Assembly (NCBI GenBank): GCA_025356635.1
Contig: JANXRY010000014.1
Span: forward strand, 1 to 35,511
Direction of reading: 5' to 3'
Length of the DNA stretch: 35,511 nucleotides
Source: Gammaproteobacteria bacterium
GTDB lineage: Bacteria > Pseudomonadota > Gammaproteobacteria > Xanthomonadales > Xanthomonadaceae
The notes under the pieces are model-generated. The model saw only the letters and a program-made list of their open reading frames with translations. It was not told the DNA's origin and searched no databases. Both the position numbers and the translations under genes were made by a program. Within the stretch, counting starts at the first letter, position 1, and the number at the start of each line of letters is the position of its first letter. Below, piece by piece: positions 1 to 9,916 of this stretch.

Positions 1-1686
<1,686 letters not shown>

Positions 1687-1687
1687 G

Positions 1688-2803
1688 TCAGCGTCCTCCC
1701 TCGCGGCCATCGGAACGCGGCGGACGTCCGTCCTGGCCATTGTCGTTGTCGGCCGGCGCGACGGCAGGTGCGCTCGCCCGCACCGCTGGCAGCGGCGACA
1801 GCGCCTGTGCCGGCGAGCCGGCCGGCGCGTTGTTCAAGGGCAAGTAGAAAACGTTGTTCGGGCCGGAGACCACGCGGGTGCTGTTGGCCGTCACTTCCTG
1901 CATGGTTTCCAGGTACAGGCGCTTGCGCGTTACTTCCGGCGCGCGCCGGTACTGGCTGACCAGTTGGGTAAAGCGCTCGGCGTCGCCGGTGGCCTTGGCG
2001 ATGGTGGCAAGCCGGTAGCCTTCGGCCTCAGTGACGGTTCGCGCCACCTGGCCGCGCGCCTCCGGCACGATTTTACTGGCGTAAGCCTTGGCCTCGTTGA
2101 TGATGCTGCTCTTTTTCTCGCGGGCACTGATCGCCTGGTCGAACGCGCTCTTGACCTCGTCCGGCGGGCGCGCGTCGGGCAAGTTGAATTGCGTGACGGT
2201 CAGGCCGGTGTGATAGCGGTTGAGCGATTCCTGCAAATGCTGGCTGGCCGAGGACACCAGTTTGTCGCGCTCGAACAGGACGGTGTCCATGGTGTTGTTG
2301 CCGACCGCTTCGCGCACCGCGCTCTCGGCGGCGTTCTGCAGGGTCTCGCGACCTTGCAGGCGCAGGCCGTCGGCGGAAACGTCGTCGCGGAAGCCGAACA
2401 GGTACAGGCGTGGATCGCTGACCACGTACTGTGCGTTGAGCTTAATGTCGACGATATTCTCGTCCTTGGTCAGCACGCGCACGGTGTCTTCGAGCGTCTC
2501 GACCTTGGTCGCATCGATCACCGTGGCGGACTCGATCGGCCATGGCCATTTGAAGTTGGCGCCGGGCGTCATCACCCGGTTGAAGGCGCCAAACCGCAGC
2601 ACCACGCCGCGCTGGCGTTCATCGATCAGCTTGAAACTGTTGAACAACATCAGTACCGCCAGGATCGGCAGCGCCCAGCCGAGCGGGCCGCGACCGCCAC
2701 CGAAGGAATCGCGCAGCCGTTGCAGCCATTGTTCGGCGGCATTGCCCGCGCTTTTACCGCGCCAGGGATCTTGGGTGCCTTTTCCAGGCTGGTTCCAGGC
2801 CAT
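1688..2803 (-). CDS. hflK: FtsH protease regulator HflK (SPFH/band-7 protein)
   Basis: Predicted 371-residue partner of HflC. The N-terminus is short, Gly/Pro-rich and cytoplasmic (MAWNQPGKGTQDPW), followed by a membrane helix at about residues 41-58, then the band-7 domain (RGVVLRFGAFNRV) and a long Ala/Glu-rich helical region. The C-terminal 45 residues or so are Pro/Ala-rich and low in complexity, as is common in HflK. The ATG at 2803 is chosen because it begins the conserved MAWNQPG motif and has GGAG about 8 nt upstream; the frame extends 13 residues further without conserved character. It lies 35 bp after hflX and is nearly fused to hflC, so hflX-hflK-hflC probably form one transcript. 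Confidence 0.95.
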   Translation of the reverse strand: MAWNQPGKGTQDPWRGKSAGNAAEQWLQRLRDSFGGGRGPLGWALPILAVLMLFNSFKLIDERQRGVVLRFGAFNRVMTPGANFKWPWPIESATVIDATKVETLEDTVRVLTKDENIVDIKLNAQYVVSDPRLYLFGFRDDVSADGLRLQGRETLQNAAESAVREAVGNNTMDTVLFERDKLVSSASQHLQESLNRYHTGLTVTQFNLPDARPPDEVKSAFDQAISAREKKSSIINEAKAYASKIVPEARGQVARTVTEAEGYRLATIAKATGDAERFTQLVSQYRRAPEVTRKRLYLETMQEVTANSTRVVSGPNNVFYLPLNNAPAGSPAQALSPLPAVRASAPAVAPADNDNGQDGRPPRSDGREGGR

Positions 2804-2838
2804 GCTTGCTCCGTCGCTGGGCGGTGTCCGCCCACGCT

Positions 2839-4170
2839 TCAAGGGGTGTCAGGATTGTAGGTAGGGGCGACAGGGGCCACAAGCAAGAGCGCTTGCAGTG
2901 CCGGATCGTCGAATTCGGAGGCCAGTCGGCGCAAAACGGGCTCGGGCAGGTCGAGTCGCAGCGTCCAGCCGTGCTCATCGGCCGATTCACTGGCGATCGC
3001 GCCCAACGAATGCAGGCGGGCGCGCAGGCGGCCCTGCGCCGGCGCGAGCAGCAACTCCGCGCGCACCCGGCCCTCGCCCAATTGCGTCGCCAAGGCCAAG
3101 CGCAAGGCATCGAGGCCGGCGCCACTGCGAGCCGACAGCCAGAAACTGTCCTGCCCGCCCGATTCCGGCGCCAGCAGGTGCAAGGGCATGGCGTCTTCGA
3201 CCAGATCGATCTTGTTGAACACCCGCCATTGCGGAATATCGCCGGCGCCAATCTCAGCGAGCACGGCATTGACCTGGCCGATACGTTCGTCGCGCTGCGG
3301 GTCGGCAGCATCGATCACGTGCAGGAGCAGGTCGGCTTCGCGTGCTTCCGAGAGCGTCGAGCGGAACGCTGCGACCAGTTCGTGCGGCAGGTCGCGAACG
3401 AAGCCGACGGTGTCCGACAGTGCCACCGGTTGGCTCACGCCAGCCAGCCGGCGTACGGTCGGATCGAGCGTGGCGAACAAGCGGTCGGCGGCGTAAACGC
3501 CGGCGCCGGTCAGCGCATTGAACAAAGTCGACTTGCCGGCATTGGTGTAGCCAATCAGCGCCACCCGGGGCATGGCGTTACGCACCCGCGCCCGGTTCAT
3601 CTGGGTGCGCTGCACTTCAACTTTTTCCAGGCGCGCCTGTAGTTGTTCACGGCGTTTCTGCAACAACCGGCGATCAAGTTCGAGCCGGGTTTCGCCAGGG
3701 CCACGCAAGCCGATCGAACCGCCACGCTGGCTGTCCAGGCCACTGCGCGAATGCACCAGGCGCGCAGCGACGTGGCTCAGCTGCGCCAATTCGACTTGCA
3801 GCTTGCCTTCGTGCGAAACCGCGCGCTGGGCGAAGATGTCGAGGATCAAGCCAGTACGATCGACCACGCGCCGATCGAGATCCTTGGCAAGGTTGCGCTC
3901 CTGCACCGGGCTCAGGCTGTGGTTGACCAGCACCAGGTCGATATCGCTGGCATCGCAGGCGGCGCGCAATTCCTCGACCTTGCCGCTGCCGAGGTAATGC
4001 GAGGCGCTGGGCCGTTCGATCCGCGCCTGCACGGTGGCGATCACTTCAGCGCCCGCAGAACGAGCGAGTTCGGTGAACTCTTCGAGCAAGGCCGGATCTT
4101 GCGAACCGGGCGCATAAGGTTGGACCAGCAGGGCTTTTTCGCGCCGGCGGCCGGACGGGTCAGGCGTCAA
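2839..4170 (-). CDS. hflX: GTPase HflX
   Basis: Ribosome-associated GTPase that splits stalled 70S ribosomes, for example after heat stress. The 443-residue product has the N-terminal HflX domain (LLVQPYAPGS; the Gly-rich ASHYLGSGKVEEL segment), then a G domain with P-loop GYTNAGKST, the DTVGF switch (G3) and NKID (G4). The start must be the TTG at 4170: the in-frame codon two positions upstream is the hfq stop TGA, and no ATG or GTG occurs before the conserved region. Only one codon separates the hfq stop from this TTG, in the same frame, so translational coupling to hfq is likely. Order hfq-hflX-hflK-hflC is standard for gammaproteobacteria. Confidence 0.95.
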   Translation of the reverse strand: MTPDPSGRRREKALLVQPYAPGSQDPALLEEFTELARSAGAEVIATVQARIERPSASHYLGSGKVEELRAACDASDIDLVLVNHSLSPVQERNLAKDLDRRVVDRTGLILDIFAQRAVSHEGKLQVELAQLSHVAARLVHSRSGLDSQRGGSIGLRGPGETRLELDRRLLQKRREQLQARLEKVEVQRTQMNRARVRNAMPRVALIGYTNAGKSTLFNALTGAGVYAADRLFATLDPTVRRLAGVSQPVALSDTVGFVRDLPHELVAAFRSTLSEAREADLLLHVIDAADPQRDERIGQVNAVLAEIGAGDIPQWRVFNKIDLVEDAMPLHLLAPESGGQDSFWLSARSGAGLDALRLALATQLGEGRVRAELLLAPAQGRLRARLHSLGAIASESADEHGWTLRLDLPEPVLRRLASEFDDPALQALLLVAPVAPTYNPDTP

Positions 4171-4173
4171 GAA

Positions 4174-4461
4174 TCACTCGTCTTGCTCGCTGCCATGGTC
4201 CTCGGCAGTGTCATGTTCGCCCGCAGACGAGGAATGATCGGTGCCCGTGCCCATGCGCACGTTGCGCACTGGAACCACGGTGGAGATCGCGTGCTTGTAG
4301 ACCATCTGGCTGACCGTGTTGCGCAACAGGACGACGAACTGGTCGAAGCTCTCGATGGTGCCCTGCAACTTGATGCCATTGACCAGGAACACCGACACCG
4401 GCACACGCTCGCGGCGCAAGGCATTCAGGAAAGGATCCTGCAAGGATTGGCCTTTATTCAT
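4174..4461 (-). CDS. hfq: RNA chaperone Hfq
   Basis: Hexameric Sm-like RNA chaperone that pairs small RNAs with mRNAs. The 95-residue product starts [18 protein letters not shown] and contains the Sm1 motif ([15 protein letters not shown]) and the Sm2 motif ([10 protein letters not shown]), including the YKH of the proximal uridine pocket, plus the Q8 and D9 type residues. After about residue 70 it has an acidic, Ser/Glu/Asp-rich tail ([13 protein letters not shown]), comparable to the variable acidic Hfq C-termini. The ATG at 4461 has GGAG 7 nt upstream. The 89-bp leader after miaA contains five AAN triplets and a 16-bp palindrome, listed separately. Confidence 0.98.
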   Translation of the reverse strand: MNKGQSLQDPFLNALRRERVPVSVFLVNGIKLQGTIESFDQFVVLLRNTVSQMVYKHAISTVVPVRNVRMGTGTDHSSSAGEHDTAEDHGSEQDE

Positions 4462-4472
4462 GGATGGACTCC

Positions 4473-4487
4473 GTTGTTCTTATTGTT
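4473..4487 (-). promoter_or_regulatory. (AAN)5 tract in the hfq leader, candidate Hfq self-binding site
   Basis: Read on the minus strand, the 15 bases are AAC AAT AAG AAC AAC, five consecutive AAN triplets directly abutting the GGAG ribosome site of hfq (4469-4472). Hfq's distal face is known to bind A-R-N/A-A-N triplet repeats, and E. coli Hfq represses its own translation through its 5' leader. The tract would let an Hfq hexamer cover the ribosome site. The sequence is seen directly; the regulatory role is inferred. Confidence 0.5.
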
Positions 4488-4488
4488 G

Positions 4489-4504
4489 CGCGCCAGCTGG
4501 CGCG
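4489..4504. repeat. 16-bp perfect palindrome in the miaA-hfq gap
   Basis: CGCGCCAGCTGGCGCG reads the same on both strands. It lies 1 nt upstream (in the hfq direction) of the AAN tract, in the 89-bp gap between miaA and hfq. It is not followed by a T-run on either strand, so it is not a standard intrinsic terminator. It could form an mRNA hairpin that holds the AAN tract single-stranded, or be a protein-binding site. Confidence 0.45.
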
Positions 4505-4550
4505 AGCTGCAGCCAAAGGGTCCGGGCTGCCAAGGGGAAACACCGCTACT

Positions 4551-5528
4551 TTACATGGCCCGGCGATCAGTCGCGAGCGCGCCGGTGCCAAGGAACAGGC
4601 CCAGCGCGGTTTCGAGCTCGTCGCGCTGGCGCATCGGATCGAGCCAGCGGGCGTCGTGTTCACGTCGCAACCAGGTGAACTGGCGCTTGGCCAGCTGCCG
4701 GGTAGCGGCGACGGCCTGTGCGCGGAACGTCGTGGCATCGATTTCGCCGACCAGGTGCGACCACGCCTGGCGATAGCCGACCGCGCGCATCGAGGGCAAG
4801 TCGCGTGGTCGATCAACATCACGCAGTTGCGGATCGGCGATCAGTCGCCGCACTTCATCGAGAAAGCCGGCGGAAAGCATCTGCTCGAAGCGCAGCGCGA
4901 TGCGTTCATGCAATACCGCCCGATCCTCCGGCGCCAGCACCAGCTTGAGCAGGCGGAACGGAAAAAGTCGATGGGCCGCATCGCCTTCCTGCCAGTCGCT
5001 GATCGATCGGCCGGTAAGCCGATGCACTTCCAGCGCACGCGTGATCCGTTGCGTGTCGCTGGCGTGAATGCGCGTGGCGGCGAGCGGATCGACGCGCGCA
5101 AGTTCGGCGTGCAGCGCTGGCCAGCCGCGTTCGGCGGCTTCGGCGGTGAGCCCGGCGCGCGTCGAAACATCGGCCTCGGGCATGGCCGACAGCCCTTCGA
5201 ACAGCGCGCAGAAATACAGGCCGGTGCCGCCGCACAGGAGGGGTACGCGGCCCGCATCGGTGATCTCGCGCATCGCGGCCAATGCATCGACGGCAAACTG
5301 TGCCGCCGAATATGGCTCGTGCGGTTCGCGGATATCGACCAACCGGTGCAGCGCACGTTCGTGCCCCGACGGCTTGGCGCTGCCGATGTCCAGGCCGCGA
5401 TAGACCAGGGCGGAATCGACGCTGATGATTTCCGTGCCAAGACGCTCCGCCCATTCCACCGCTAGCGCGGTCTTGCCCGAAGCGGTCGGGCCCATCAACG
5501 CAATCGCCAGCGGCCGCGTATCTTCCAT
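4551..5528 (-). CDS. miaA: tRNA dimethylallyltransferase MiaA
   Basis: Transfers dimethylallyl from DMAPP to N6 of A37 in tRNAs that read UNN codons, the first step toward ms2i6A. The predicted 325-residue protein has P-loop GPTASGKT (residues 13-20), the [19 protein letters not shown] segment, the [10 protein letters not shown] motif, and the RAVGYRQAW region near the C-terminal part. The ATG at 5528 is preferred; a TTG three codons earlier overlaps the putP stop but is less likely. The start lies 5 bp after putP ends, so putP and miaA may be co-transcribed, an odd functional pairing. The usual neighbour mutL is absent upstream. Confidence 0.96.
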   Translation of the reverse strand: MEDTRPLAIALMGPTASGKTALAVEWAERLGTEIISVDSALVYRGLDIGSAKPSGHERALHRLVDIREPHEPYSAAQFAVDALAAMREITDAGRVPLLCGGTGLYFCALFEGLSAMPEADVSTRAGLTAEAAERGWPALHAELARVDPLAATRIHASDTQRITRALEVHRLTGRSISDWQEGDAAHRLFPFRLLKLVLAPEDRAVLHERIALRFEQMLSAGFLDEVRRLIADPQLRDVDRPRDLPSMRAVGYRQAWSHLVGEIDATTFRAQAVAATRQLAKRQFTWLRREHDARWLDPMRQRDELETALGLFLGTGALATDRRAM

Positions 5529-5533
5529 CGAGT

Positions 5534-7024
5534 TCAACCGCCAGCTTGGCGCAACTCGTCCTTCACATCATCGAAGGTCTTGAGCATCGCCGGCGATGGC
5601 GGCGGCCCGAGCAAGCTGGCGCCGATGATCGCCAGGCTGGCGAACAGCGAGCCGGGGATGATTTCGTACAAACCGAACCAACCGCCCTGCTTCCAGATCA
5701 GTACGGTCGCGGCGCCGACCAGCATGCCGGCCAGAGCGCCGATTCGGGTCATGCGCTTCCAGCCCAGCGAGAACAACACGACCGGCCCGAACGCCGCGCC
5801 AAAGCCGGCCCAGGCGTAGCTGACCAGGCCGAGCACGCGACTGTCCGGATCCGAAGCCAGCCAGATCGCCAGCAGCGACACCAGCAGCACGGTCAGGCGG
5901 CCGACCCAGACCAATTCCTTCTGGCCGGCATCCTTGCGAAAAAAGCCCTTGTAGAAATCCTCGGTCAGCGCGCTCGAACAGACCAGCAACTGGCAGCTGA
6001 GCGTGCTCATGATCGCGGCCAGGATCGCCGAGAGCAGCACGCCGGCGATCCACGGATTGAACAACAGTTCCGACAGCGAAATGAACACGCGCTCGGGATT
6101 TTCCTTGACCATGCCGGCCTGATCGGGGTGGCCGGTGAAATAGGCAATGCCGAAGAAACCAACGGCCATCGCGCCGAACAGGCACAGCACCATCCAGGTC
6201 ATGCCGATCCGGCGCGCGGCGGGGATCGACTTGATCGAATCGGCAGCCATGAAGCGCGCCAGGATATGCGGCTGGCCGAAATAACCCAGGCCCCAGGCCA
6301 TCAGCGAAACGATGCCGACGAAGGTCGTGCCCTTGAAGAAATCGACGTTGGCCGGATTGGCTTGTTCGATCACCGCCATGCTCGCGCTGACGCCGCCGCA
6401 AGACAGGATCACCACCACCGGTGTGAGCACCAGGGCGAAAATCATCAACGAAGCCTGCACGGTGTCGGTCCAGCTGACTGCGAGAAAACCGCCGACCAAG
6501 GTATAGAGGATGGTCGCCGCCGCGCCGACCCACAGCGCCTGCGCGTAGGGCACATGGAACACGGCTTCAAAAAGGCGCGCGCCGGCGACAATACCGGAAG
6601 CAGCGTAGATGGCGAAGAACACCAGGATTACCAGCGCCGAGAACACTCGCAACAGACGGCTGCCGTCCTCGAAACGATGGGTGAAATATTCGGGAAGCGT
6701 GAGTGCGTTGTGGGTGCGCTCGGTATAGACGCGCAGCGGGCCAGCCACATATTTCCAGTTGCACCAGGCGCCGATGATCAAACCGATCGCGATCCAGCTT
6801 TCGGACACACCACTCGCATACAGCGCGCCAGGCAGGCCGAGCAGCAGCCAGCCGCTCATGTCGGAGGCACCGGCCGACATCGCGGTGACGAAGCTGCCCA
6901 GCGAACGGCCGCCGAGGATGTAATCGTCCAGGCTATTCGTGTAACGCCAGGCGGCAAAACCGATACCGACCATGCCGAGGATGTAGATCGCGAAGGTGAT
7001 GTGCAGCGGCGACAGATTGCCCAC
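5534..7024 (-). CDS. putP: Sodium/proline symporter PutP
   Basis: Sodium:solute symporter (SSS family) for proline uptake across the inner membrane. The 496-residue, strongly hydrophobic product begins with a GTG at 7024 (GTG-GGC-AAT...), with AGGGG about 9 nt upstream. It carries family features: the [27 protein letters not shown] segment around TM2 (start of the Na+ site), LPEYFTHRF, and [23 protein letters not shown] around TM8. Length matches E. coli PutP (about 500). No proline dehydrogenase gene lies nearby. The promoter should lie in the 94-bp divergent gap shared with the alkB-like gene. Substrate is inferred from family resemblance. Confidence 0.92.
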   Translation of the reverse strand: MGNLSPLHITFAIYILGMVGIGFAAWRYTNSLDDYILGGRSLGSFVTAMSAGASDMSGWLLLGLPGALYASGVSESWIAIGLIIGAWCNWKYVAGPLRVYTERTHNALTLPEYFTHRFEDGSRLLRVFSALVILVFFAIYAASGIVAGARLFEAVFHVPYAQALWVGAAATILYTLVGGFLAVSWTDTVQASLMIFALVLTPVVVILSCGGVSASMAVIEQANPANVDFFKGTTFVGIVSLMAWGLGYFGQPHILARFMAADSIKSIPAARRIGMTWMVLCLFGAMAVGFFGIAYFTGHPDQAGMVKENPERVFISLSELLFNPWIAGVLLSAILAAIMSTLSCQLLVCSSALTEDFYKGFFRKDAGQKELVWVGRLTVLLVSLLAIWLASDPDSRVLGLVSYAWAGFGAAFGPVVLFSLGWKRMTRIGALAGMLVGAATVLIWKQGGWFGLYEIIPGSLFASLAIIGASLLGPPPSPAMLKTFDDVKDELRQAGG

Positions 7025-7081
7025 GGTTCGGCCCCTGGTTCATAAGATGGGTTCAGAAGATGCCGAAGCTTAACGCGCCCT

Positions 7082-7101
7082 GCCCTTGCCGGGGCACGGG
7101 C
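7082..7101. repeat. Imperfect inverted repeat in the putP/alkB divergent gap
   Basis: GCCCTTGCC-GG-GGCACGGGC: two 9-base arms with one mismatch around a 2-base centre. It lies in the 94-bp gap between divergent putP and the alkB-like gene, 17 bp before the alkB-like ATG, where an operator would be expected. A TATTCT box at about 7107-7112 lies 6 bp before that ATG, and no ribosome site is visible, so the transcript could be leaderless. Seen in sequence; function inferred. Confidence 0.35.
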
Positions 7102-7118
7102 TGGCGTATTCTTTCGCC

Positions 7119-8204
7119 ATGACTCGAACCAAGGCCTTCGCCTTCCTGCTGGTATTCCTGGTACCGCTGCAGATGCCGCTGGCGGCCTGGCTGGGGTCGC
7201 GCAGTGGCTGGCCGAACCTGATGGCCTGGTTCCCGTTGTTCTTCCTGTTCGTGATGCTGCCGGTCGTGGACTATCTGCTCGGCCACGATCCGGTCAACGT
7301 GTCGGCTGAAAAAGAACGCGAGGTCGCGCTCGATCCATGGTTCAAGATCCTGACCCTGCTGGCGCTGCCGGTGCAGTTGTTGCTTATTTTCTGGTCGGGC
7401 TCGTGGTTCGTGCGTGCCGATCTGAATCTCCTGGGCATGGCCGGCTGGCTGTTTTCGCAAGGCCTGGTCGGCGGCATCCTGGCGATCAACACCGCGCACG
7501 AACTCATCCACAAGGACGGAAAGCTCGAACCCTGGGCCGGTGGCGCACTGCTGGCCAGCGTCGGCTACCACGGATTCAAGGTCGAGCACCTGCGCGGCCA
7601 CCACGTGCATGTATCCACGCCTGAGGATGCTTCCAGCGCGCGCTTCGGCCAATCGCTCTGGCATTTCCTGCCACGCGCCTTGTTGCGCAACACCACCAGC
7701 GCCTGGCGGCTGGAAGCCGAACGCCTGCGCAAGCTCGGACACTCGTCTTTTTCGTGGCGCAACGAACTGCTGTGGTGGACGGCGCTATGGCTGGGCTTCG
7801 CGCTTGCGTTTGCACTCTGGCTCGGGCCGCTCGGCCTGGCCTTCTTCCTGCTGCAGGGGCTGTTCGCGGCCGGCTCGCTGGAGATCATCAATTACATAGA
7901 GCACTACGGGCTGGAGCGCCGCCGGCTCGAGGACGGCCGCTACGAACGCACCACGCACCTGCATTCGTGGAACTCGGACTACGCGCTGTCGAACCTGATG
8001 CTGTTCCAGCTGCAGCGGCATTCCGACCACCACGCCTTCCCTAAGCGTCGCTATGCGATCCTGCGCCACCACGAAGACTCACCGCAGCTGCCCGGCGGTT
8101 ATTCGGCCATGTTCGTGCTGGCGCTGTGCCCGCCGCTGTGGCGCCGGATCATCAATCCGCGTGTACAGGCTTTCCGACCGGGCGCGCATCCAGGTAGGTC
8201 TTGA
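7119..8204 (+). CDS. alkB: AlkB-type membrane di-iron hydroxylase (alkane 1-monooxygenase family)
   Basis: Integral-membrane di-iron monooxygenase of the AlkB/XylM type, expected to hydroxylate terminal methyl groups of alkanes or alkyl chains using O2 and electrons from rubredoxin. All diagnostic motifs are present in the 361-residue product: HELIHK (127-132), EHLRGHH (156-162), NYIEHYGL (258-265) and LQRHSDHHA (298-306), plus the DYLLGHDPVN segment (51-60) and several hydrophobic helices. The ATG at 7119 is chosen; an upstream in-frame start would add 11 residues without character. No rubredoxin, rubredoxin reductase or alcohol dehydrogenase lies beside it, so electron donors must be encoded elsewhere. 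Its 3' end overlaps the convergent cytochrome gene by 53 bp. The real substrate is not determined; medium-chain alkane or fatty-acid omega-hydroxylation are both possible. Confidence 0.9.
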   Translation: MTRTKAFAFLLVFLVPLQMPLAAWLGSRSGWPNLMAWFPLFFLFVMLPVVDYLLGHDPVNVSAEKEREVALDPWFKILTLLALPVQLLLIFWSGSWFVRADLNLLGMAGWLFSQGLVGGILAINTAHELIHKDGKLEPWAGGALLASVGYHGFKVEHLRGHHVHVSTPEDASSARFGQSLWHFLPRALLRNTTSAWRLEAERLRKLGHSSFSWRNELLWWTALWLGFALAFALWLGPLGLAFFLLQGLFAAGSLEIINYIEHYGLERRRLEDGRYERTTHLHSWNSDYALSNLMLFQLQRHSDHHAFPKRRYAILRHHEDSPQLPGGYSAMFVLALCPPLWRRIINPRVQAFRPGAHPGRS

Positions 8205-9000
8205 GCGCGCGCACCTCGTCGTCAGTCATCGCGATCGCACGCTCTCTCCCCACTTCGCTCATCAATCCAGACTTCGATTCCTTGCCGCTCGCGGTGATGC
8301 CGGTGCGCATCAGGCGCAGGAAGTCCGCCAACGAATAGGCCTTGGCGACGATCAGCGGCGGCGGTGCGTCCTTGCCACCCCAACCATCGAGGGTCGGGCC
8401 GTGGCACTCGACGCACGTCGTCATCGCCATGTGCTGGCCCAGCGCCGACGGTTCGGTCGGCGGCGCTTCCGGGCCCTGCACGCCGGCGTGCGGACCCCAA
8501 TCGATCGCTTCCTGGAATTTTCCTTCCTTGATCTGCTTGGCCACCTCAGGCGACATCGACGTCGTTTCCTTTTCGGCGTCGGGAACGGCGGGCAACGAGC
8601 GTAGCCACGCGGTGATGTCGCGGATTTCGCGGTCGCTCAGGTGCTGGAACATCACGATCGGCATGCCGAACACCGGGTGGCCGTCGTGGGTCTTGCCCTC
8701 GCGCAGGAAGGCCTTGATTCCGGCATCGTCGTACAACTCGCGCTTTGCCGTGAGATTGGGCGAGTACAGGTGGTACTTGCCCTTGTCCTTCCACAGTTCC
8801 CGGCCGCTGCCGTCTTCGCCATGGCAGCCGTTGCAGCCGATGCGCGTGGCGACGCGCAGGCCTTCGACCGGATCGCCAGCAACCGCGGCTGGCGGCGTCG
8901 GCAGGATCGGCGCGGCGGGTGCGACTGGCGGTGATGGGGGTTGCGGAGCCGCAGTGCATGCGGCCAACAACACCGTCGCCACGATGGTCAACGCGCGCAT
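8152..9000 (-). CDS. Di-haem cytochrome c lipoprotein
   Basis: Predicted 282-residue exported electron carrier. The N-terminus MRALTIVATVLLAACTAAP has a lipobox ending in Cys15, so it is probably a lipoprotein, followed by a Pro/Ala-rich linker to about residue 42. Two c-type haem sites are visible, CNGCH (56-60) and CVECH (196-200), each in a cytochrome c fold. Candidate axial methionines are in GMPIVMF (112-118) for the first domain and near SGLMSE for the second. No terminal oxidase or dehydrogenase partner is adjacent, so the redox partner is unknown. It lies upstream of folP in neither operon nor strand logic that would explain it: it follows folP by 16 bp on the same strand and may be read through from it. 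It converges on and overlaps the alkB-like gene. Confidence 0.88.
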   Translation of the reverse strand: MRALTIVATVLLAACTAAPQPPSPPVAPAAPILPTPPAAVAGDPVEGLRVATRIGCNGCHGEDGSGRELWKDKGKYHLYSPNLTAKRELYDDAGIKAFLREGKTHDGHPVFGMPIVMFQHLSDREIRDITAWLRSLPAVPDAEKETTSMSPEVAKQIKEGKFQEAIDWGPHAGVQGPEAPPTEPSALGQHMAMTTCVECHGPTLDGWGGKDAPPPLIVAKAYSLADFLRLMRTGITASGKESKSGLMSEVGRERAIAMTDDEVRALKTYLDARPVGKPVHAD

Positions 9001-9016
9001 GGCCCCTCCCCCGAGG

Positions 9017-9913
9017 TCAATCGTCGTCGGGCCAGCGTACCCCAGATGGGGCCGGCTTGCCCTTGGGTATCGGCACAGCGGCCACCGCCAGCCAGATCTT
9101 CAGCGCATCAACGGTGGCGGCAACATCGTGCACGCGCAGGATCATCGCGCCGTTCTGCGCAGCGATCAGCGCCGCCACGACCGAGGCGTGGATGCGTTCG
9201 CCCACGCCGCGACCGGTGATCTCGCCGAGCGTGCGCTTGCGCGACAATCCTGCCAACACCGGCACGCCGAGCTCGCTGAAACGCTTGAGCTGGGCCAGCA
9301 ACGCCAGGTTGTGCGCGCTGGTCTTGCCGAAGCCGAAACCCGGGTCGATGACGATCCGTTTCTTGGCGATTCCGGCCATCTCGCAGGCGAAGATGCGCTG
9401 GGTGAGGAAACTGTGGACGTCGGCGACGACATCGTCGAATTGCGGCGCGTCCTGCATCGAATGCGGTTCGCCGCTCATATGCATGAGCACGACCGGCACC
9501 GCGAGTTCGGCGGCGGCATCGAGCGCGCCCTCACGGCGCAGGGCGTAGACGTCGTTGATCATGCCGGCGCCGGCGGCGACCGCCGCGCGCATCACTTCCG
9601 GCTTGGAGGTGTCGATGGAGATCGGCACCGCAGTTTCGCGGGCGAGGCGTTCGATCACCGGGATGACCCGGCGCAGCTCTTCCTCGATCGAAACCGCATC
9701 GGCGCCCGGCCGGGTGGATTCGCCACCGATATCGAGCAGGTCGGCGCCTTCTGACACGAGTTGCAACGCGTGCGCCACCGCAGCATCGGTCGAAGCCGCG
9801 AGGCCGCCATCGGAAAAGGAATCGGGCGTGACATTGACGATGCCCATCACCCGCGGGCGATCGAGCCGGAGGACGCGGCCCCGGCAGTCGAGTTGGGGAA
9901 CGGTGTCGAACAT
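9017..9913 (-). CDS. folP: Dihydropteroate synthase
   Basis: Joins p-aminobenzoate to dihydropterin pyrophosphate in folate synthesis; it is the target of sulfonamides. The 298-residue product has the signature MGIVNVTPDSFSDGG near residue 23, the GGESTRPGA motif, then SIDTSKPEVM, and the FGFGKT loop further on, as in TIM-barrel Pterin_bind enzymes. The ATG at 9913 lies 3 bp after the stop of the preceding membrane-protein gene, so the two are probably translated from one mRNA. In many gammaproteobacteria folP directly follows ftsH; here about 5.7 kb of other genes lies between them. Confidence 0.97.
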   Translation of the reverse strand: MFDTVPQLDCRGRVLRLDRPRVMGIVNVTPDSFSDGGLAASTDAAVAHALQLVSEGADLLDIGGESTRPGADAVSIEEELRRVIPVIERLARETAVPISIDTSKPEVMRAAVAAGAGMINDVYALRREGALDAAAELAVPVVLMHMSGEPHSMQDAPQFDDVVADVHSFLTQRIFACEMAGIAKKRIVIDPGFGFGKTSAHNLALLAQLKRFSELGVPVLAGLSRKRTLGEITGRGVGERIHASVVAALIAAQNGAMILRVHDVAATVDALKIWLAVAAVPIPKGKPAPSGVRWPDDD

Positions 9914-9916
9914 GGC

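Noticed and set aside
4489-4504. The palindrome upstream of hfq as a transcription terminator
   Set aside because: No run of T follows it on either strand, and the flanking genes are read in the same direction, so termination is not supported.
5546-7045. 499-codon open frame on the plus strand opposite putP
   Set aside because: Translation is dominated by His, Gln, Arg, Asp and Ala, the mirror image of hydrophobic PutP helices in GC-rich DNA. PutP is clearly the real gene.
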